Positions 7,578 to 16,477 of a stretch of DNA of 64,000 nt are shown piece by piece. Below the pieces are notes generated by a model. The model was not told the DNA's origin. It did not search any database and saw only the letters and a program-made list of their open reading frames with translations. Every line of letters starts with the position of its first letter. Position 1 is the first letter of the stretch. The stretch comes from Sporocytophaga myxococcoides DSM 11118 (GTDB lineage Bacteria > Bacteroidota > Bacteroidia > Cytophagales > Cytophagaceae): assembly GCF_000426725.1 (NCBI RefSeq), contig NZ_AUFX01000005.1:434001-498000 (forward strand), given 5' to 3'. Made by a program: the position numbers and the translations under genes.

Positions 7578-9338
7578 TTATTTAAGATTCATATCATTGA
7601 TAACACTTTCAATTTTCTTGTCAAGTTCAATATTTACTTTGTCGTAGTCTTCTTTTTTACTCAAAGGTGTATTTACGCTAATGTAGAACTTGATTTTAGG
7701 CTCTGTACCTGAAGGTCTGGCAGAAACAAGCGTTCCATCTTCTGTTAAGAATTGAAGAACATTTTCTTTTGGCAGATTGGTAGGAGTTTCCTTGCCTGTC
7801 TTAAGATCTTTGATTGTTTGTGCCTGATAATCTTTCAGCTGAATAAGAGCAGAACCTGCAACAACTTTAGGAGGGTTGTTTCTAAGGTCTTTCATCATTT
7901 GCTGTATTTCTTCAGCTCCGGATTTGCCCTTTTTGGTAAGAGAAATAAGTTTTTCTTTATAGAAGCCATATTTCACATACATGTCACGCATCATGTCAAA
8001 TAAGCTAACACCTTTATCTTTAGCATAGGCTGCCATTTCAGCAATAAACGCGCAAGACGAAATAGCATCTTTATCTCTCACCTGATCTCCTACAAGATAA
8101 CCGTAACTTTCTTCTCCGCCTCCTATAAACAGCTCTTTACCTTCAAGCTCTCCGATGAGTGCTGCAATATATTTAAATCCTGTAAGAGTATTATAGCATT
8201 TCACACCATTGTCTGCAGCAATTTTATCTATCAGATAGGTAGTAACTATAGTCTTAACAATAAACTCTTTTCCTTTAATCTTACCAGCTTCTTTCCATGC
8301 ATTGATAAGGTAATTCAAAAGTAAACTTCCTGTCTGATTACCATTTAACAATTGAAACTCACCTTTGTGGTTTTTAACTGCAATACCTACACGGTCAGAA
8401 TCAGGGTCTGTTCCCATAAGGATGTCAGCATCAATCTCTTTTGCTTTTTTCAATGCAAGTGAAAGTGCATCTGGCTCTTCCGGATTTGGATAAACAACTG
8501 TTGGGAAGTTACCATCTGGCTTAGACTGCTCTTCAACAACATTGATATTGGTGAATCCGAATTTCTTCAATACATCTGGCACAAGCACGATACCTGTTCC
8601 GTGGATAGGAGTGAAGACAATTTTTAAGTCTTTTTGTCTCTTGATTGCATCTTTGGAGATAGACAAAGAATGGATCATATCAAGATATTTGCTGTCTATT
8701 TCTTCACCTATATTTTCAATAAGCGCATCATTTCTCTGGAATTTGATATCGCTTACATCTTTAATATTCTGTACTTCGGTAATTGTATTCTTATCATGAG
8801 GAGCAATCATTTGAGCTCCGTCTTTCCAATAAGCTTTATATCCGTTATATTCTTTCGGATTGTGAGAAGCTGTAAGAACCACTCCACTGTGACATCCAAG
8901 CAGTCTTACTGCGAAAGAAAGCTCAGGTGTAGGTCTGAGTGCTTTGAAAAAATAAACTTTAATACCATTTGCAGAGAAAACTTCTGCTGTAATTTTAGCA
9001 AAGTAATCGCTGTTGTTTCTACTATCATGAGCAATAGCAACCTTAAGTTGCTCACCCGGAAAGCTTTTCTTCAGATAATTGCTTAAGCCTTGGGTCGCCA
9101 TCCCGATTGTGTATTTGTTCATTCTGTTTGAACCAACACCCATGATACCTCTAAGACCGCCAGTACCGAATTCGAGATCTTTGTAAAAACTGTCAATCAG
9201 CTCGTCTTCTTTTCCTCCTTTAATAAGACCTTTGATTTCATCTTTCGTCTGACTATCATAGTTGCCATTCAGCCACTGATTAATCCTGTCTTTCGTTGCT
9301 TTGTCGATTTTTGTTGACTCAATTAATGTGCCTTCCAT
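7578..9338 (-). CDS. alpha-D-phosphohexomutase (phosphoglucomutase/phosphomannomutase, PGM2-like)
   Basis: This 586-residue enzyme interconverts hexose-1- and hexose-6-phosphates. Four family landmarks appear in order: the phosphoserine loop L-T-A-S-H-N-P with catalytic S158, the metal-binding D-P-D-S-D-R at 311-316, the sugar-binding loop G-G-G-E-E-S-Y-G, and the C-terminal phosphate-binding loop R-P-S-G-T-E-P-K. Length and the long N-terminal lead match the PGM2-like (phosphoglucomutase/phosphopentomutase) branch. The ATG at 9338 is preferred over a TTG 15 codons upstream. It is a single gene with its own terminator, likely serving glycogen or sugar-nucleotide supply. Confidence 0.92.
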   Translation of the reverse strand: MEGTLIESTKIDKATKDRINQWLNGNYDSQTKDEIKGLIKGGKEDELIDSFYKDLEFGTGGLRGIMGVGSNRMNKYTIGMATQGLSNYLKKSFPGEQLKVAIAHDSRNNSDYFAKITAEVFSANGIKVYFFKALRPTPELSFAVRLLGCHSGVVLTASHNPKEYNGYKAYWKDGAQMIAPHDKNTITEVQNIKDVSDIKFQRNDALIENIGEEIDSKYLDMIHSLSISKDAIKRQKDLKIVFTPIHGTGIVLVPDVLKKFGFTNINVVEEQSKPDGNFPTVVYPNPEEPDALSLALKKAKEIDADILMGTDPDSDRVGIAVKNHKGEFQLLNGNQTGSLLLNYLINAWKEAGKIKGKEFIVKTIVTTYLIDKIAADNGVKCYNTLTGFKYIAALIGELEGKELFIGGGEESYGYLVGDQVRDKDAISSCAFIAEMAAYAKDKGVSLFDMMRDMYVKYGFYKEKLISLTKKGKSGAEEIQQMMKDLRNNPPKVVAGSALIQLKDYQAQTIKDLKTGKETPTNLPKENVLQFLTEDGTLVSARPSGTEPKIKFYISVNTPLSKKEDYDKVNIELDKKIESVINDMNLK

Positions 9339-9513
9339 ATTATTTTTCAAAAATTGTGTTTTATAAAAAGATCTTGCTCTCAAATTAAGAACAATGCAAG
9401 AATAATTAAACTCATTTGTACGAAAATAGTTAAGAGGTAGTTTAAATTTTTGTAAAAATTAAATTTTAGAAAGAATACGTTTACTTTTTTTAATTAAAAT
9501 TTATTTAGAGATA

Positions 9514-9521
9514 TATTTTTG
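9514..9521 (+). promoter_or_regulatory. probable -7 promoter element (TAnnTTTG) of the acidic-protein gene
   Basis: TATTTTTG at 9514-9521 exactly matches the Bacteroidota sigma-A -7 consensus. It lies 44 bases before the ATG at 9566 in a very AT-rich stretch. The -33 element is not clear. Confidence 0.4.
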
Positions 9522-9565
9522 AATAATTTGCAGTCCTTAATTTTAATGAAACTGAATTAGGTCTT

Positions 9566-10000
9566 ATGGACACGTTACAACTCAATAAAGCATTGAATGC
9601 TATTGTAGAAAAGAAGAATCTTCTAGGAACTTTATCTTATGATGATAAGAAATATGATAAAATAGAAGAAGAGCTTCATGATCTTGAAGATGACTTTATG
9701 GACAACTTCGGGGATGACCTTGAAGAAATACTACAAGATGTTCATGATGAAAAGTGCCCTGATAATGAAGTTCTTATGCCAATAGCTTACCTGGGTAATA
9801 AGTATAAGGAAGTGGGAAAAAATGCTGACGGATCTAAAATCTATGAGGCACTTCCTAAAGAAGGCGTAATGGTGGATGTAGATGACTTTGCAGGCAAGGA
9901 TACAAGACTCGTACTTATCCCAAATCCTACAAGACTTGAACTGATCATTGATGGTAAGAAAAAAGTTGTGCTTTGGGAAGCAGAAAAAAGTTCTAAGTAA
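9566..10000 (+). CDS. acidic protein of unknown function
   Basis: This 144-residue cytoplasmic protein has no signal or membrane segment. I do not recognise a family. Residues 1-65 are highly charged, helical and strongly acidic (runs such as E-E-E-L-H-D-L-E-D-D and F-G-D-D-L-E-E-I-L). Residues 70-140 look beta-rich (V-M-V-D-V-D-D-F-A-G, then L-E-L-I-I-D-G-K-K-K-V-V-L-W). It stands alone, with a promoter-like motif before it and a strong terminator palindrome after it, so it is probably a well-expressed monocistronic gene. Confidence 0.8.
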   Translation: MDTLQLNKALNAIVEKKNLLGTLSYDDKKYDKIEEELHDLEDDFMDNFGDDLEEILQDVHDEKCPDNEVLMPIAYLGNKYKEVGKNADGSKIYEALPKEGVMVDVDDFAGKDTRLVLIPNPTRLELIIDGKKKVVLWEAEKSSK

Positions 10001-10027
10001 TATGAACTAAGTTATAAGTAGTAAGAT

Positions 10028-10060
10028 GTTAACAGACTATAATTTTTATAGTCTGTTAAC
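10028..10060. terminator. bidirectional terminator between the acidic-protein gene and trpS
   Basis: A perfect 15-bp stem (GTTAACAGACTATAA at 10028-10042, reverse complement at 10046-10060) with a 3-base loop lies between two convergent genes. It contains A/T tracts on both sides of the loop and can serve both strands. Confidence 0.65.
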
Positions 10061-10067
10061 ATTCCTA

Positions 10068-11042
10068 TTAAAGGCTATAGCCTAATTTTTTTCTTACTCT
10101 TTCAAGGACTGAGGTTGCAATGACAGATGCTTTTTCTGCTCCGATTTTTAACCTGTTTTCAAGCTCTCCTTTGTCATTCATAAATTTGTTAAATTCTTCA
10201 CGTTCCTTAGAATAGGTAGAAACAATGGTATCAAACAGTTCTTGTTTTGCATGGCCATATCCGTAACCACCTGCTTCATATTTTCCTCTTACCTGTTGTA
10301 TATGCTCTTCTGAGGCAATTAGCTTAAATATGTTGAATACATTACAAGTATCAGGATCTTTCGGTTCTTCAAGACCTTTGCTGTCCGTAACTATGGTTTT
10401 AACTTTTTTCAGAAGTTCTTTATCTGGCAAAAAGATATCAATATAATTATCATAGGATTTGCTCATCTTTTTCCCATCAACCCCCGGCACGGTCATGACC
10501 TGCTCGTCAGTTTTGGACTGCGGAACCACAAAGGTTTCACCATAAGTTTTATTAAAGGTTGTTGCTATATCTCTTGTAATTTCAAGATGCTGCAACTGAT
10601 CTTTTCCTACAGGGACAATCTCCGCATCATAAAGTAGGATATCGGCAGCCATAAGCACCGGATAGGTAAACAGACCTGCATTTACATCTGATAATCTGCT
10701 CGATTTATCTTTGAATGAATGCGCATTGGCAAGCATCGGATAAGGAGTGAAACAATTCAGATACCACGCAAGCTCACATACCTGAGGAACATCAGACTGT
10801 CGATAGAAAATATTTTTATCAGTATCGAAGCCAAATGCAAGCCATGCAGCTGCCACTGCGTAAGTATTTTCTCTTCTAACTACCGGATCCTTTATATTTG
10901 TAAGCGTATGAAGGTCTGCAATGAAAAATAAAGATTCATTTTTTTCGTTTGCAGAAAGTTTGATGGCAGGTAATATTGCCCCTAATAGATTACCTAAATG
11001 AGGTTTACCTGTACTTTGAATACCTGTTAAAATTCTTGACAT
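10068..11042 (-). CDS. trpS: tryptophanyl-tRNA synthetase
   Basis: This 324-residue class Ic synthetase charges tRNA-Trp. The HIGH-type motif appears as T-G-K-P-H-L-G-N at 11-18, and KMSKS is at 192-196. The length and the segment G-V-D-G-K-K-M-S-K-S-Y-D-N are typical of bacterial TrpRS. The ATG at 11042 places the HIGH motif at the normal distance from the N-terminus. It is transcribed alone and converges on the acidic-protein gene. Confidence 0.96.
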   Translation of the reverse strand: MSRILTGIQSTGKPHLGNLLGAILPAIKLSANEKNESLFFIADLHTLTNIKDPVVRRENTYAVAAAWLAFGFDTDKNIFYRQSDVPQVCELAWYLNCFTPYPMLANAHSFKDKSSRLSDVNAGLFTYPVLMAADILLYDAEIVPVGKDQLQHLEITRDIATTFNKTYGETFVVPQSKTDEQVMTVPGVDGKKMSKSYDNYIDIFLPDKELLKKVKTIVTDSKGLEEPKDPDTCNVFNIFKLIASEEHIQQVRGKYEAGGYGYGHAKQELFDTIVSTYSKEREEFNKFMNDKGELENRLKIGAEKASVIATSVLERVRKKLGYSL

Positions 11043-11205
11043 AATGCGGCAAAAATAGAAAAAAACTCCATTGGGAGCGAAATTTCTCTATAGGAACCCA
11101 TTATTATATGATTAAAGTTCTGAATCAACAGAAAATTGCACAGTTTTTGACTTGATTGCTTAAATTAACGGATTCATTTTTATAAAAAAATCATTGTAGT
11201 TCAAT

Positions 11206-12288
11206 ATGAGACGCATAGCATTATTCTCCTTTGTATTCTCCTTGCTGGCAGGTCAGCTTTTCGCTCAAAGCGGTAAGTTTGAATTTGAGGAAACCACACA
11301 CGATTTTGGAAATATCCATGAAGAAAATGGAAAAGTTTCTCATGAATTTAAATTTACGAATAAGGGTTCTGCTCCTCTTTTAATCACAGAGATTATCCCT
11401 TCATGCGGCTGTACTACACCCACATGGCCTCAGGAGGCAGTAGCCCCAGGACAATCAGCTGTTATAAAAGCAGAATTTGATCCAATGGGAAGACCTGGGG
11501 AAATTCATAAAACCCTTACCATCAAAGCCAATACCGAACCAGCTACCACTGAAGTTTACCTTACCGGAATGGTAATCCCTAAACCGAAAACCCTAGCGGA
11601 AGAATTTCCGGATTCATTAGGAAGCATAAGATTAGCATCAAGGTATATGAACCTGGGGGGGATTACTAATAAAGAACCTATTACTAAAGAATTTGGAGTA
11701 TATAATGATGGAGCGTCTGCTGTTACTTTTAAGGCAGTCCAGGGGCTGCCTAAACATATGAAAGTTGCTTTTGAACCAATGACTTTGCAGCCTAAACAAA
11801 AAGGACTTATTAAAATAACCTATGATGCCAAAGCAAAGAATGACTTTGGAGGTGTTTCGGATAACTTCGACCTTATTTCTGATGATAAAAATGGTACTAA
11901 AACTACTATAACCGTAAATGCGACCATTAATGAATATTTCCCTCCAATGGATGAAGCTCAGATAGAACAAGCACCGCGTCTGGAGTTTACTAAGACTGTA
12001 CATGATTTTGGAGCTGTGAAATCTGATAAAATTGTTGAAACGGAGTTTGAATTTACAAACACAGGGAAGGAGGACTTAATCATCAGGAAAGTGAAATCCA
12101 ATTGTAGTTGTATTGTAACAGCACCTCCTAAAAGTGCTATTAAACCAGGAGCAAAAGGAAAAATAAAAGTATCATATAACTCTGCTGGAAGAGAAGGCGC
12201 AGAAAGTAAAACCGTGACTGTGTATAGCAATGACCCAAGGGGAGCGAATCAGGCACTGATAATACGGATGAAGGTAGGGCAGGAGTAA
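11206..12288 (+). CDS. secreted DUF1573 protein, tandem copy 1
   Basis: This 360-residue exported protein has a signal peptide at 1-20 (cleavage after L-F-A-Q). Two DUF1573 domains, Ig-like folds common in Bacteroidota envelope proteins, lie at about 25-125 and 265-358. Each opens with F-E-E-T-T-H-D-F-G or T-K-T-V-H-D-F-G and carries a Cys pair (S-C-G-C-T-T-P; in the second domain N-C-S-C). A related beta-rich segment lies between them. The function is unknown; a periplasmic or surface role is inferred. It is clearly a duplicate of the next gene. The C-terminal Cys motif has diverged relative to that copy. Confidence 0.88.
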   Translation: MRRIALFSFVFSLLAGQLFAQSGKFEFEETTHDFGNIHEENGKVSHEFKFTNKGSAPLLITEIIPSCGCTTPTWPQEAVAPGQSAVIKAEFDPMGRPGEIHKTLTIKANTEPATTEVYLTGMVIPKPKTLAEEFPDSLGSIRLASRYMNLGGITNKEPITKEFGVYNDGASAVTFKAVQGLPKHMKVAFEPMTLQPKQKGLIKITYDAKAKNDFGGVSDNFDLISDDKNGTKTTITVNATINEYFPPMDEAQIEQAPRLEFTKTVHDFGAVKSDKIVETEFEFTNTGKEDLIIRKVKSNCSCIVTAPPKSAIKPGAKGKIKVSYNSAGREGAESKTVTVYSNDPRGANQALIIRMKVGQE

Positions 12289-12307
12289 AAATTGGAAAGC
12301 ATAACAT

Positions 12308-12336
12308 AAAACGGGATCAAGAAATTGGTCCCTTTT
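12308..12336 (+). terminator. probable terminator after DUF1573 copy 1
   Basis: A-rich lead, GGGATC (12313-12318), a short loop, GGTCCC (12327-12332, one G-U pair) and TTTT form a hairpin 20 bases after the stop at 12288. Confidence 0.5.
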
Positions 12337-12490
12337 AATTTGATGAATTTTAAAAGCAATTTTTGGGGAAGTTAAAACAAAATGCCCTTCAAAATTTTAT
12401 CATTAGAGTAAAACAAATGAATTCAGAATAGATGTGTTTTCATTTGATTAATTAAATTAGCAATTTCAATTTTTGTATAGAATAAATTAT

Positions 12491-13573
12491 ATGGTACGAA
12501 TAACTGTCATTTTTACATTTTTAATTTTCCTTACGTTTCAGCTTTTCGCTCAAACGGGGGTACTTCAGTTTGAAGAAACAACCTTTGATTTCGGTTCAAT
12601 CAATGAAGAAAAAGGGCCCGTTTCTCATGAATTTAAATTTACCAACAAAGGATCTGCACCTCTTGTGGTCAGCGAAGTAAGAGCATCCTGCGGATGTACT
12701 ACGCCTGCCTGGACAAAGGAGCCTGTTATGCCTGGGCAAACAGGTGTGATCAAAGCTCAGTTTGATCCTACAAACAGACCAGGTGCTTTCAATAAATCAT
12801 TAACAATAACAGCTAATACGGAGCCTGCGACCAATGTAGTATTCATAAAAGGAACAGTAATTCCAAAACCTAAAACTCCGACAGATGAATTTCCTGACAC
12901 ACTTGGTAGCCTTAGAGTCACTTCAAGGTATTTGAATCTGGGAGGTCTGACAACAAAGGAACCTGTAGTAAGGGAGTTCGGAATTTATAATGATGGAGAA
13001 ACTCCTGTTACTTTTCAAGCAGCTCAGTCGGTACCTAAACATATGAAAGTTTCTGTAGAACCTGCTACACTTCAGCCAAAGCATAAGGGTGTTATTAAGA
13101 TCACTTATGATGCTAAAGCGAAAAATGATTTTGGGTATGTTAATGATAATTTTACTCTTGTTTCCAATGATAAGAAGGGTGGAAGAAAGAATATAAACGT
13201 AGTGGCAACTATCAATGAGTATTTCCCTCCAATGAATCCGGAGCAATTGTCTCAGGCTCCAAGATTATCGTTTGATAAAACCGTTCATGATTTTGGTCCT
13301 GTTAAAGCTGGTTCTATATCAGAAACAGAATTTGAATTTACAAATACTGGTAAGCAAGATCTCATCATCCGCAAAGTAAAAGCAAGCTGTGGATGCACTG
13401 CCGGAACTCCGGAAAAGACACTTTTGAAACCAGGAGAGAAAAGCAAGATTAAAGTTACATTTAACTCAGCAGGTAGGGAAGGTGCAGAGACTAAAACGGT
13501 AACGATATACAGTAACGACCCTCAAGGCTCGAATCAGACTTTGACTATAAAGGCGAAGGTGAGTAAGGAGTAG
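12491..13573 (+). CDS. secreted DUF1573 protein, tandem copy 2
   Basis: This 360-residue protein is a close paralogue of the preceding gene, roughly two thirds identical by eye and collinear over its whole length. It has a signal peptide (cleavage after L-F-A-Q) and DUF1573 domains at the N- and C-terminal ends, with S-C-G-C-T-T-P and S-C-G-C-T-A-G. The ATG at 12491 is used; a TTG six codons upstream is less likely because the signal peptide begins with M-V-R-I-T-V-I-F. The separation from copy 1 by a terminator suggests independent expression. No catalytic motif was seen. Confidence 0.88.
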   Translation: MVRITVIFTFLIFLTFQLFAQTGVLQFEETTFDFGSINEEKGPVSHEFKFTNKGSAPLVVSEVRASCGCTTPAWTKEPVMPGQTGVIKAQFDPTNRPGAFNKSLTITANTEPATNVVFIKGTVIPKPKTPTDEFPDTLGSLRVTSRYLNLGGLTTKEPVVREFGIYNDGETPVTFQAAQSVPKHMKVSVEPATLQPKHKGVIKITYDAKAKNDFGYVNDNFTLVSNDKKGGRKNINVVATINEYFPPMNPEQLSQAPRLSFDKTVHDFGPVKAGSISETEFEFTNTGKQDLIIRKVKASCGCTAGTPEKTLLKPGEKSKIKVTFNSAGREGAETKTVTIYSNDPQGSNQTLTIKAKVSKE

Positions 13574-13603
13574 AGATAAAGTTAAATTTGATATATGATT
13601 AAA

Positions 13604-13626
13604 ATAGCCTCGATATTCGAGGCTAT
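13604..13626 (+). terminator. hairpin after DUF1573 copy 2
   Basis: ATAGCCTCGA (13604-13613) and TCGAGGCTAT (13617-13626) form a perfect 10-bp stem with a 3-base loop, 30 bases after the stop at 13573. The flanks are AT-rich but there is no long T-run. Confidence 0.55.
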
Positions 13627-13662
13627 ATTAATTATGTACAAAAGCTTGATAATTTTTATCTT

Positions 13663-14325
13663 ATGAAAAAGACAATTTTAACACTATTGGTCATAATCTT
13701 AATCTTTAATTATGCCAAAAGTCAAAATCGTCCTGACAATTTACTGGTTTTTATTGGGGAGAAAATCGAGGTTAAATATTCTCCTGAAGAGGAAAAATTA
13801 AATGTGGATACATTAATAAAAGGAATTGACACAATTTTTTCCAGACATATTTCAATGGACAACATGTACATAGCGAAATATAAAATCTTAAGGCTTGTGC
13901 ATGGTAATTTTAAAAGGGATACAATAGAGTTTACTGTTTTTGATCATTATGGTTTTCCCCGTTTCTCAAAGTATCAAACTGTGTTATTGTTTGTTTCATA
14001 TAATGATGGAAAGTTATATCATGAAAAATATCAATACTATGACTTGTATTTAACTCCAAGCGGAAAATGGGCAAGTCCATATTCAACGAATGACTATAAT
14101 CATGCATATAAAGACAGCATTACAGTTAAGCCGGAGAAAATCCAATTTAAAAATGAAGTTTCATTTCCCGTTTCTAATCTTAGCAATAATGAAATAAAAA
14201 GATGGTATCCAAAACCGTATTTTGAAATTAAAAATGACAGAGCAATTGCTGTCTATGGAAATTACGTTGAAGATTTATTTAAACTCAAGCAACAAACCAT
14301 ATTAAAGGCAAGAGGAATTTATTAA
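13663..14325 (+). CDS. secreted protein of unknown function
   Basis: This 220-residue protein has a signal peptide at 1-20 (M-K-K-T-I-L-T-L-L start, cleavage after A-K-S-Q). I do not recognise a family. The mature part is rich in Tyr, Lys and Asp and looks mostly beta. It has Y-I-A-K-Y-K-I-L-R-L-V-H-G near residue 70, and a Tyr-rich centre (Y-H-E-K-Y-Q-Y-Y-D-L-Y) without cysteine pairs. It sits between the DUF1573 pair and the two-component system and converges on the latter. Exported or periplasmic location is the only firm inference. Confidence 0.75.
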   Translation: MKKTILTLLVIILIFNYAKSQNRPDNLLVFIGEKIEVKYSPEEEKLNVDTLIKGIDTIFSRHISMDNMYIAKYKILRLVHGNFKRDTIEFTVFDHYGFPRFSKYQTVLLFVSYNDGKLYHEKYQYYDLYLTPSGKWASPYSTNDYNHAYKDSITVKPEKIQFKNEVSFPVSNLSNNEIKRWYPKPYFEIKNDRAIAVYGNYVEDLFKLKQQTILKARGIY

Positions 14326-14410
14326 ATGGAAGAATGGCTTCTTTACTGGCAAGATTTGTTACACCTTAATATAAGGTATCTGGATGAAAGAACGATCACA
14401 TAACAAATTT

Positions 14411-15085
14411 TTAAACCACAAACTGAAACCCCACACCATGCACATTGCGAATGCATATGGTCGTATCTTCTTTAAGGTACTTTCTTAGTTTAGCAATAAA
14501 AACATCCATACTTCTTCCCATAAAATAATCATCATCTCCCCAGATTTCTTTCAGCATCTCTTCTCTTTTGATCAATTGATTTTGATGGGTACAAAAGAAT
14601 CGAAGTATATCACCTTCCTTTTGTGTGAGCGTATAAATTTCTTTTGGAGAAGTAAGCTTAAGATTTTTGTAATCAAAAGTAAATAGTCCGAATTTATAAA
14701 AAGGCTCGACATCCGATAAGCCTGAACGTCTGAGGAATACAGCAATCCTCATTAGGAGCTCCTCTACACTGAATGGTTTCGTAATAAAATCATCTCCACC
14801 GGTTTTGAAGCCCTGGAGTCGGTCTTCTTTCATAGACTTTGCACTGATAAAAAGAACAGGGATGGCTTTATTCAGCATTCTTATTTCTTTGGCAACTGTA
14901 AAGCCATCAATAGCAGGCATCATAACATCAAGAAGACACAGATCAAACTTTTCCCTTTTAAAAAGCTTAAGTGCATTTTCACCATTGGAAACATGTACAA
15001 CTTCATAGCCATTTAATTCCAGATGATCCTTTAAAACAAAGGCAAAGCAGTCATCATCTTCTGCAAATAAGATTCTTAGTTTCAT
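14411..15085 (-). CDS. OmpR/PhoB-family response regulator
   Basis: This 224-residue DNA-binding response regulator has a receiver domain at 1-118, with acidic pocket E9-D10-D11, phospho-acceptor D53 (L-L-D-V-M-M-P), S81 and K103 (T-K-P-F-S). A C-terminal winged-helix domain lies at about 130-222 (Y-T-L-T-Q-K-E-G-D-I-L, then G-R-S-M-D-V-F-I-A-K-L-R). Its start overlaps the kinase stop by four bases (ATGA), so the two form one operon. It converges on the unknown secreted protein. Its target is unknown; direct repeats upstream of the kinase are a candidate site. Confidence 0.93.
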   Translation of the reverse strand: MKLRILFAEDDDCFAFVLKDHLELNGYEVVHVSNGENALKLFKREKFDLCLLDVMMPAIDGFTVAKEIRMLNKAIPVLFISAKSMKEDRLQGFKTGGDDFITKPFSVEELLMRIAVFLRRSGLSDVEPFYKFGLFTFDYKNLKLTSPKEIYTLTQKEGDILRFFCTHQNQLIKREEMLKEIWGDDDYFMGRSMDVFIAKLRKYLKEDTTICIRNVHGVGFQFVV

Positions 15086-16356
15086 TTATTTCTGGGAAGA
15101 GTAACCGTAAAAACACTGCCTTTCTCAATCTGACTTTTCAATTCAATCTGACCATTATGGGCTTTCACAATGTTTTTGACGTAATTAAGTCCAAGCCCAA
15201 ATCCCTTTACATTGTGCACATTTCCATTAGGCACTCTGAAAAATTTTTCAAAGATCTTTTTTTGATACTCTAGCGCTATACCAATACCATTATCTGCCAG
15301 TCGAATTATGATGCCTGAATTATTTTCTTCGGTAGTCACAATCACCTTAGGATCCTTTTCACAGTACTTAACTGCGTTATCAAGCAGGTTAAAAACTATA
15401 TTAAGCAAGTGCAGTCTATCACCTATAAAGATGGGATCTTTAGCTAAAAAATTACACTCAATAGTAGGGTCATTAATATTTCCGGAAGAACTTATTTTAG
15501 ACAAGGCTTCATGAATCAAATCGTGAATATTAACTTGTTCATGCTTCAGCGGAATGCTGCCTTTATCTATTTTGGCCATCTGAAGCACCCTTTCTACATG
15601 CTGATTAAGCCTGTGAGCCTGACTTTCAATGATGGCCGCATAGCTGTTAAGCCTTTGTGGGTTGTCTACAATTTTGCTATCCTTTAAAACTTCACAAGAT
15701 ATCAGTATAGTTGATAGTGGTGTTCGAAACTCATGAGTCATGTTATTGATAAAATCTTTTTGAATCTCTGACAGTCTTTTTTGTTGAAATACCACAAACA
15801 AAACATATGCAAAGAATATAATTACAACTATGAGAATGATGGTTGAATACAGCCACAGCTTCATACCGGAAAAGAGAACTTTTTCTCTTTCAGGAAAATA
15901 AACACTGAAATAAAAGTTGTCGTAGTTCCACTTTGGTAAATTTCCCGTCATTGTCGCTGAACATTCCGAAGTACTGTCAAAGCAGACCATTCCCTTTCCG
16001 TCAATCCTTTTTCCCATACAATCATATATGGAATAAAATATATCGGTTTTTATTCCCTCTTTTAGAAATTCGTTTCTTAACAAACCTCCCAGGAGATTAG
16101 AATCTATTTTGTCGTTTACTTTAACGGTAAAAAAATCGGGACTTATTTCTAAAACAGGATCAACAAGGGGAGAGGTATTGTGATTGTACTTAAGGATATT
16201 TTCTGCAACATTTTTTAAACTTAACCTCACCGTCAGGTCAAATTCCTTCTCTTTTAATTCATAGTTTTTGATTACCCAATACGCTTGTATAAGTAAAATT
16301 CCTATGATAGATAAGGTACCGACAATTAATATAAGTCTTATTGTATTCCTGCTCAT
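15082..16356 (-). CDS. sensor histidine kinase
   Basis: This 424-residue inner-membrane kinase has membrane segments at about 6-28 and 166-190 flanking a periplasmic sensor region of ~135 residues. That region contains three cysteines and shows no domain I recognise. The HisKA motif is N-N-M-T-H-E-F-R-T-P with H208. The ATPase domain has the N-box N-L-L-D-N-A-V-K-Y, the G1 box A-D-N-G-I-G-I and the G2 box G-F-G-L-G-L-N-Y. It is co-transcribed with the downstream response regulator and divergent from a DUF1573 gene. The signal is unknown; an envelope stimulus is likely from the topology. Confidence 0.93.
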   Translation of the reverse strand: MSRNTIRLILIVGTLSIIGILLIQAYWVIKNYELKEKEFDLTVRLSLKNVAENILKYNHNTSPLVDPVLEISPDFFTVKVNDKIDSNLLGGLLRNEFLKEGIKTDIFYSIYDCMGKRIDGKGMVCFDSTSECSATMTGNLPKWNYDNFYFSVYFPEREKVLFSGMKLWLYSTIILIVVIIFFAYVLFVVFQQKRLSEIQKDFINNMTHEFRTPLSTILISCEVLKDSKIVDNPQRLNSYAAIIESQAHRLNQHVERVLQMAKIDKGSIPLKHEQVNIHDLIHEALSKISSSGNINDPTIECNFLAKDPIFIGDRLHLLNIVFNLLDNAVKYCEKDPKVIVTTEENNSGIIIRLADNGIGIALEYQKKIFEKFFRVPNGNVHNVKGFGLGLNYVKNIVKAHNGQIELKSQIEKGSVFTVTLPRNK

Positions 16357-16394
16357 TACCGAAAATAATTAATTTCTTAATCATTAATTAAAAT

Positions 16395-16419
16395 TTAACA
16401 AATCATTAACAATTGTTAA
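16395..16419. promoter_or_regulatory. two TTAACAA direct repeats spaced 11 bp, plus inverted TTGTTAA: candidate response-regulator box
   Basis: TTAACAA occurs at 16395-16401 and 16406-16412, exactly 11 bp start to start. TTGTTAA follows at 16413-16419, making a 14-bp palindrome at 16406-16419. OmpR/PhoB-type regulators usually bind direct repeats one helical turn apart. The site lies between the kinase start (16356) and the divergent DUF1573 start (16478). Binding is inference only, and the region is AT-rich. Confidence 0.4.
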
Positions 16420-16477
16420 GATTTTAATAACAAGTGTATTAGGTGTAAAGCGAGATATTTACATAAAAATAAAACTT

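Noticed and set aside
8634-9086. Open frame of 150 codons on the plus strand
   Set aside because: It lies wholly antisense to the phosphohexomutase gene, whose motifs are intact; its translation has no recognisable domain.
11050-11057. CAAAAATA just upstream of trpS, a match to the -7 element on the minus strand
   Set aside because: It is only 7 bases before the ATG, which would require a leaderless transcript, and there is no -33 match; chance in AT-rich DNA is more likely.
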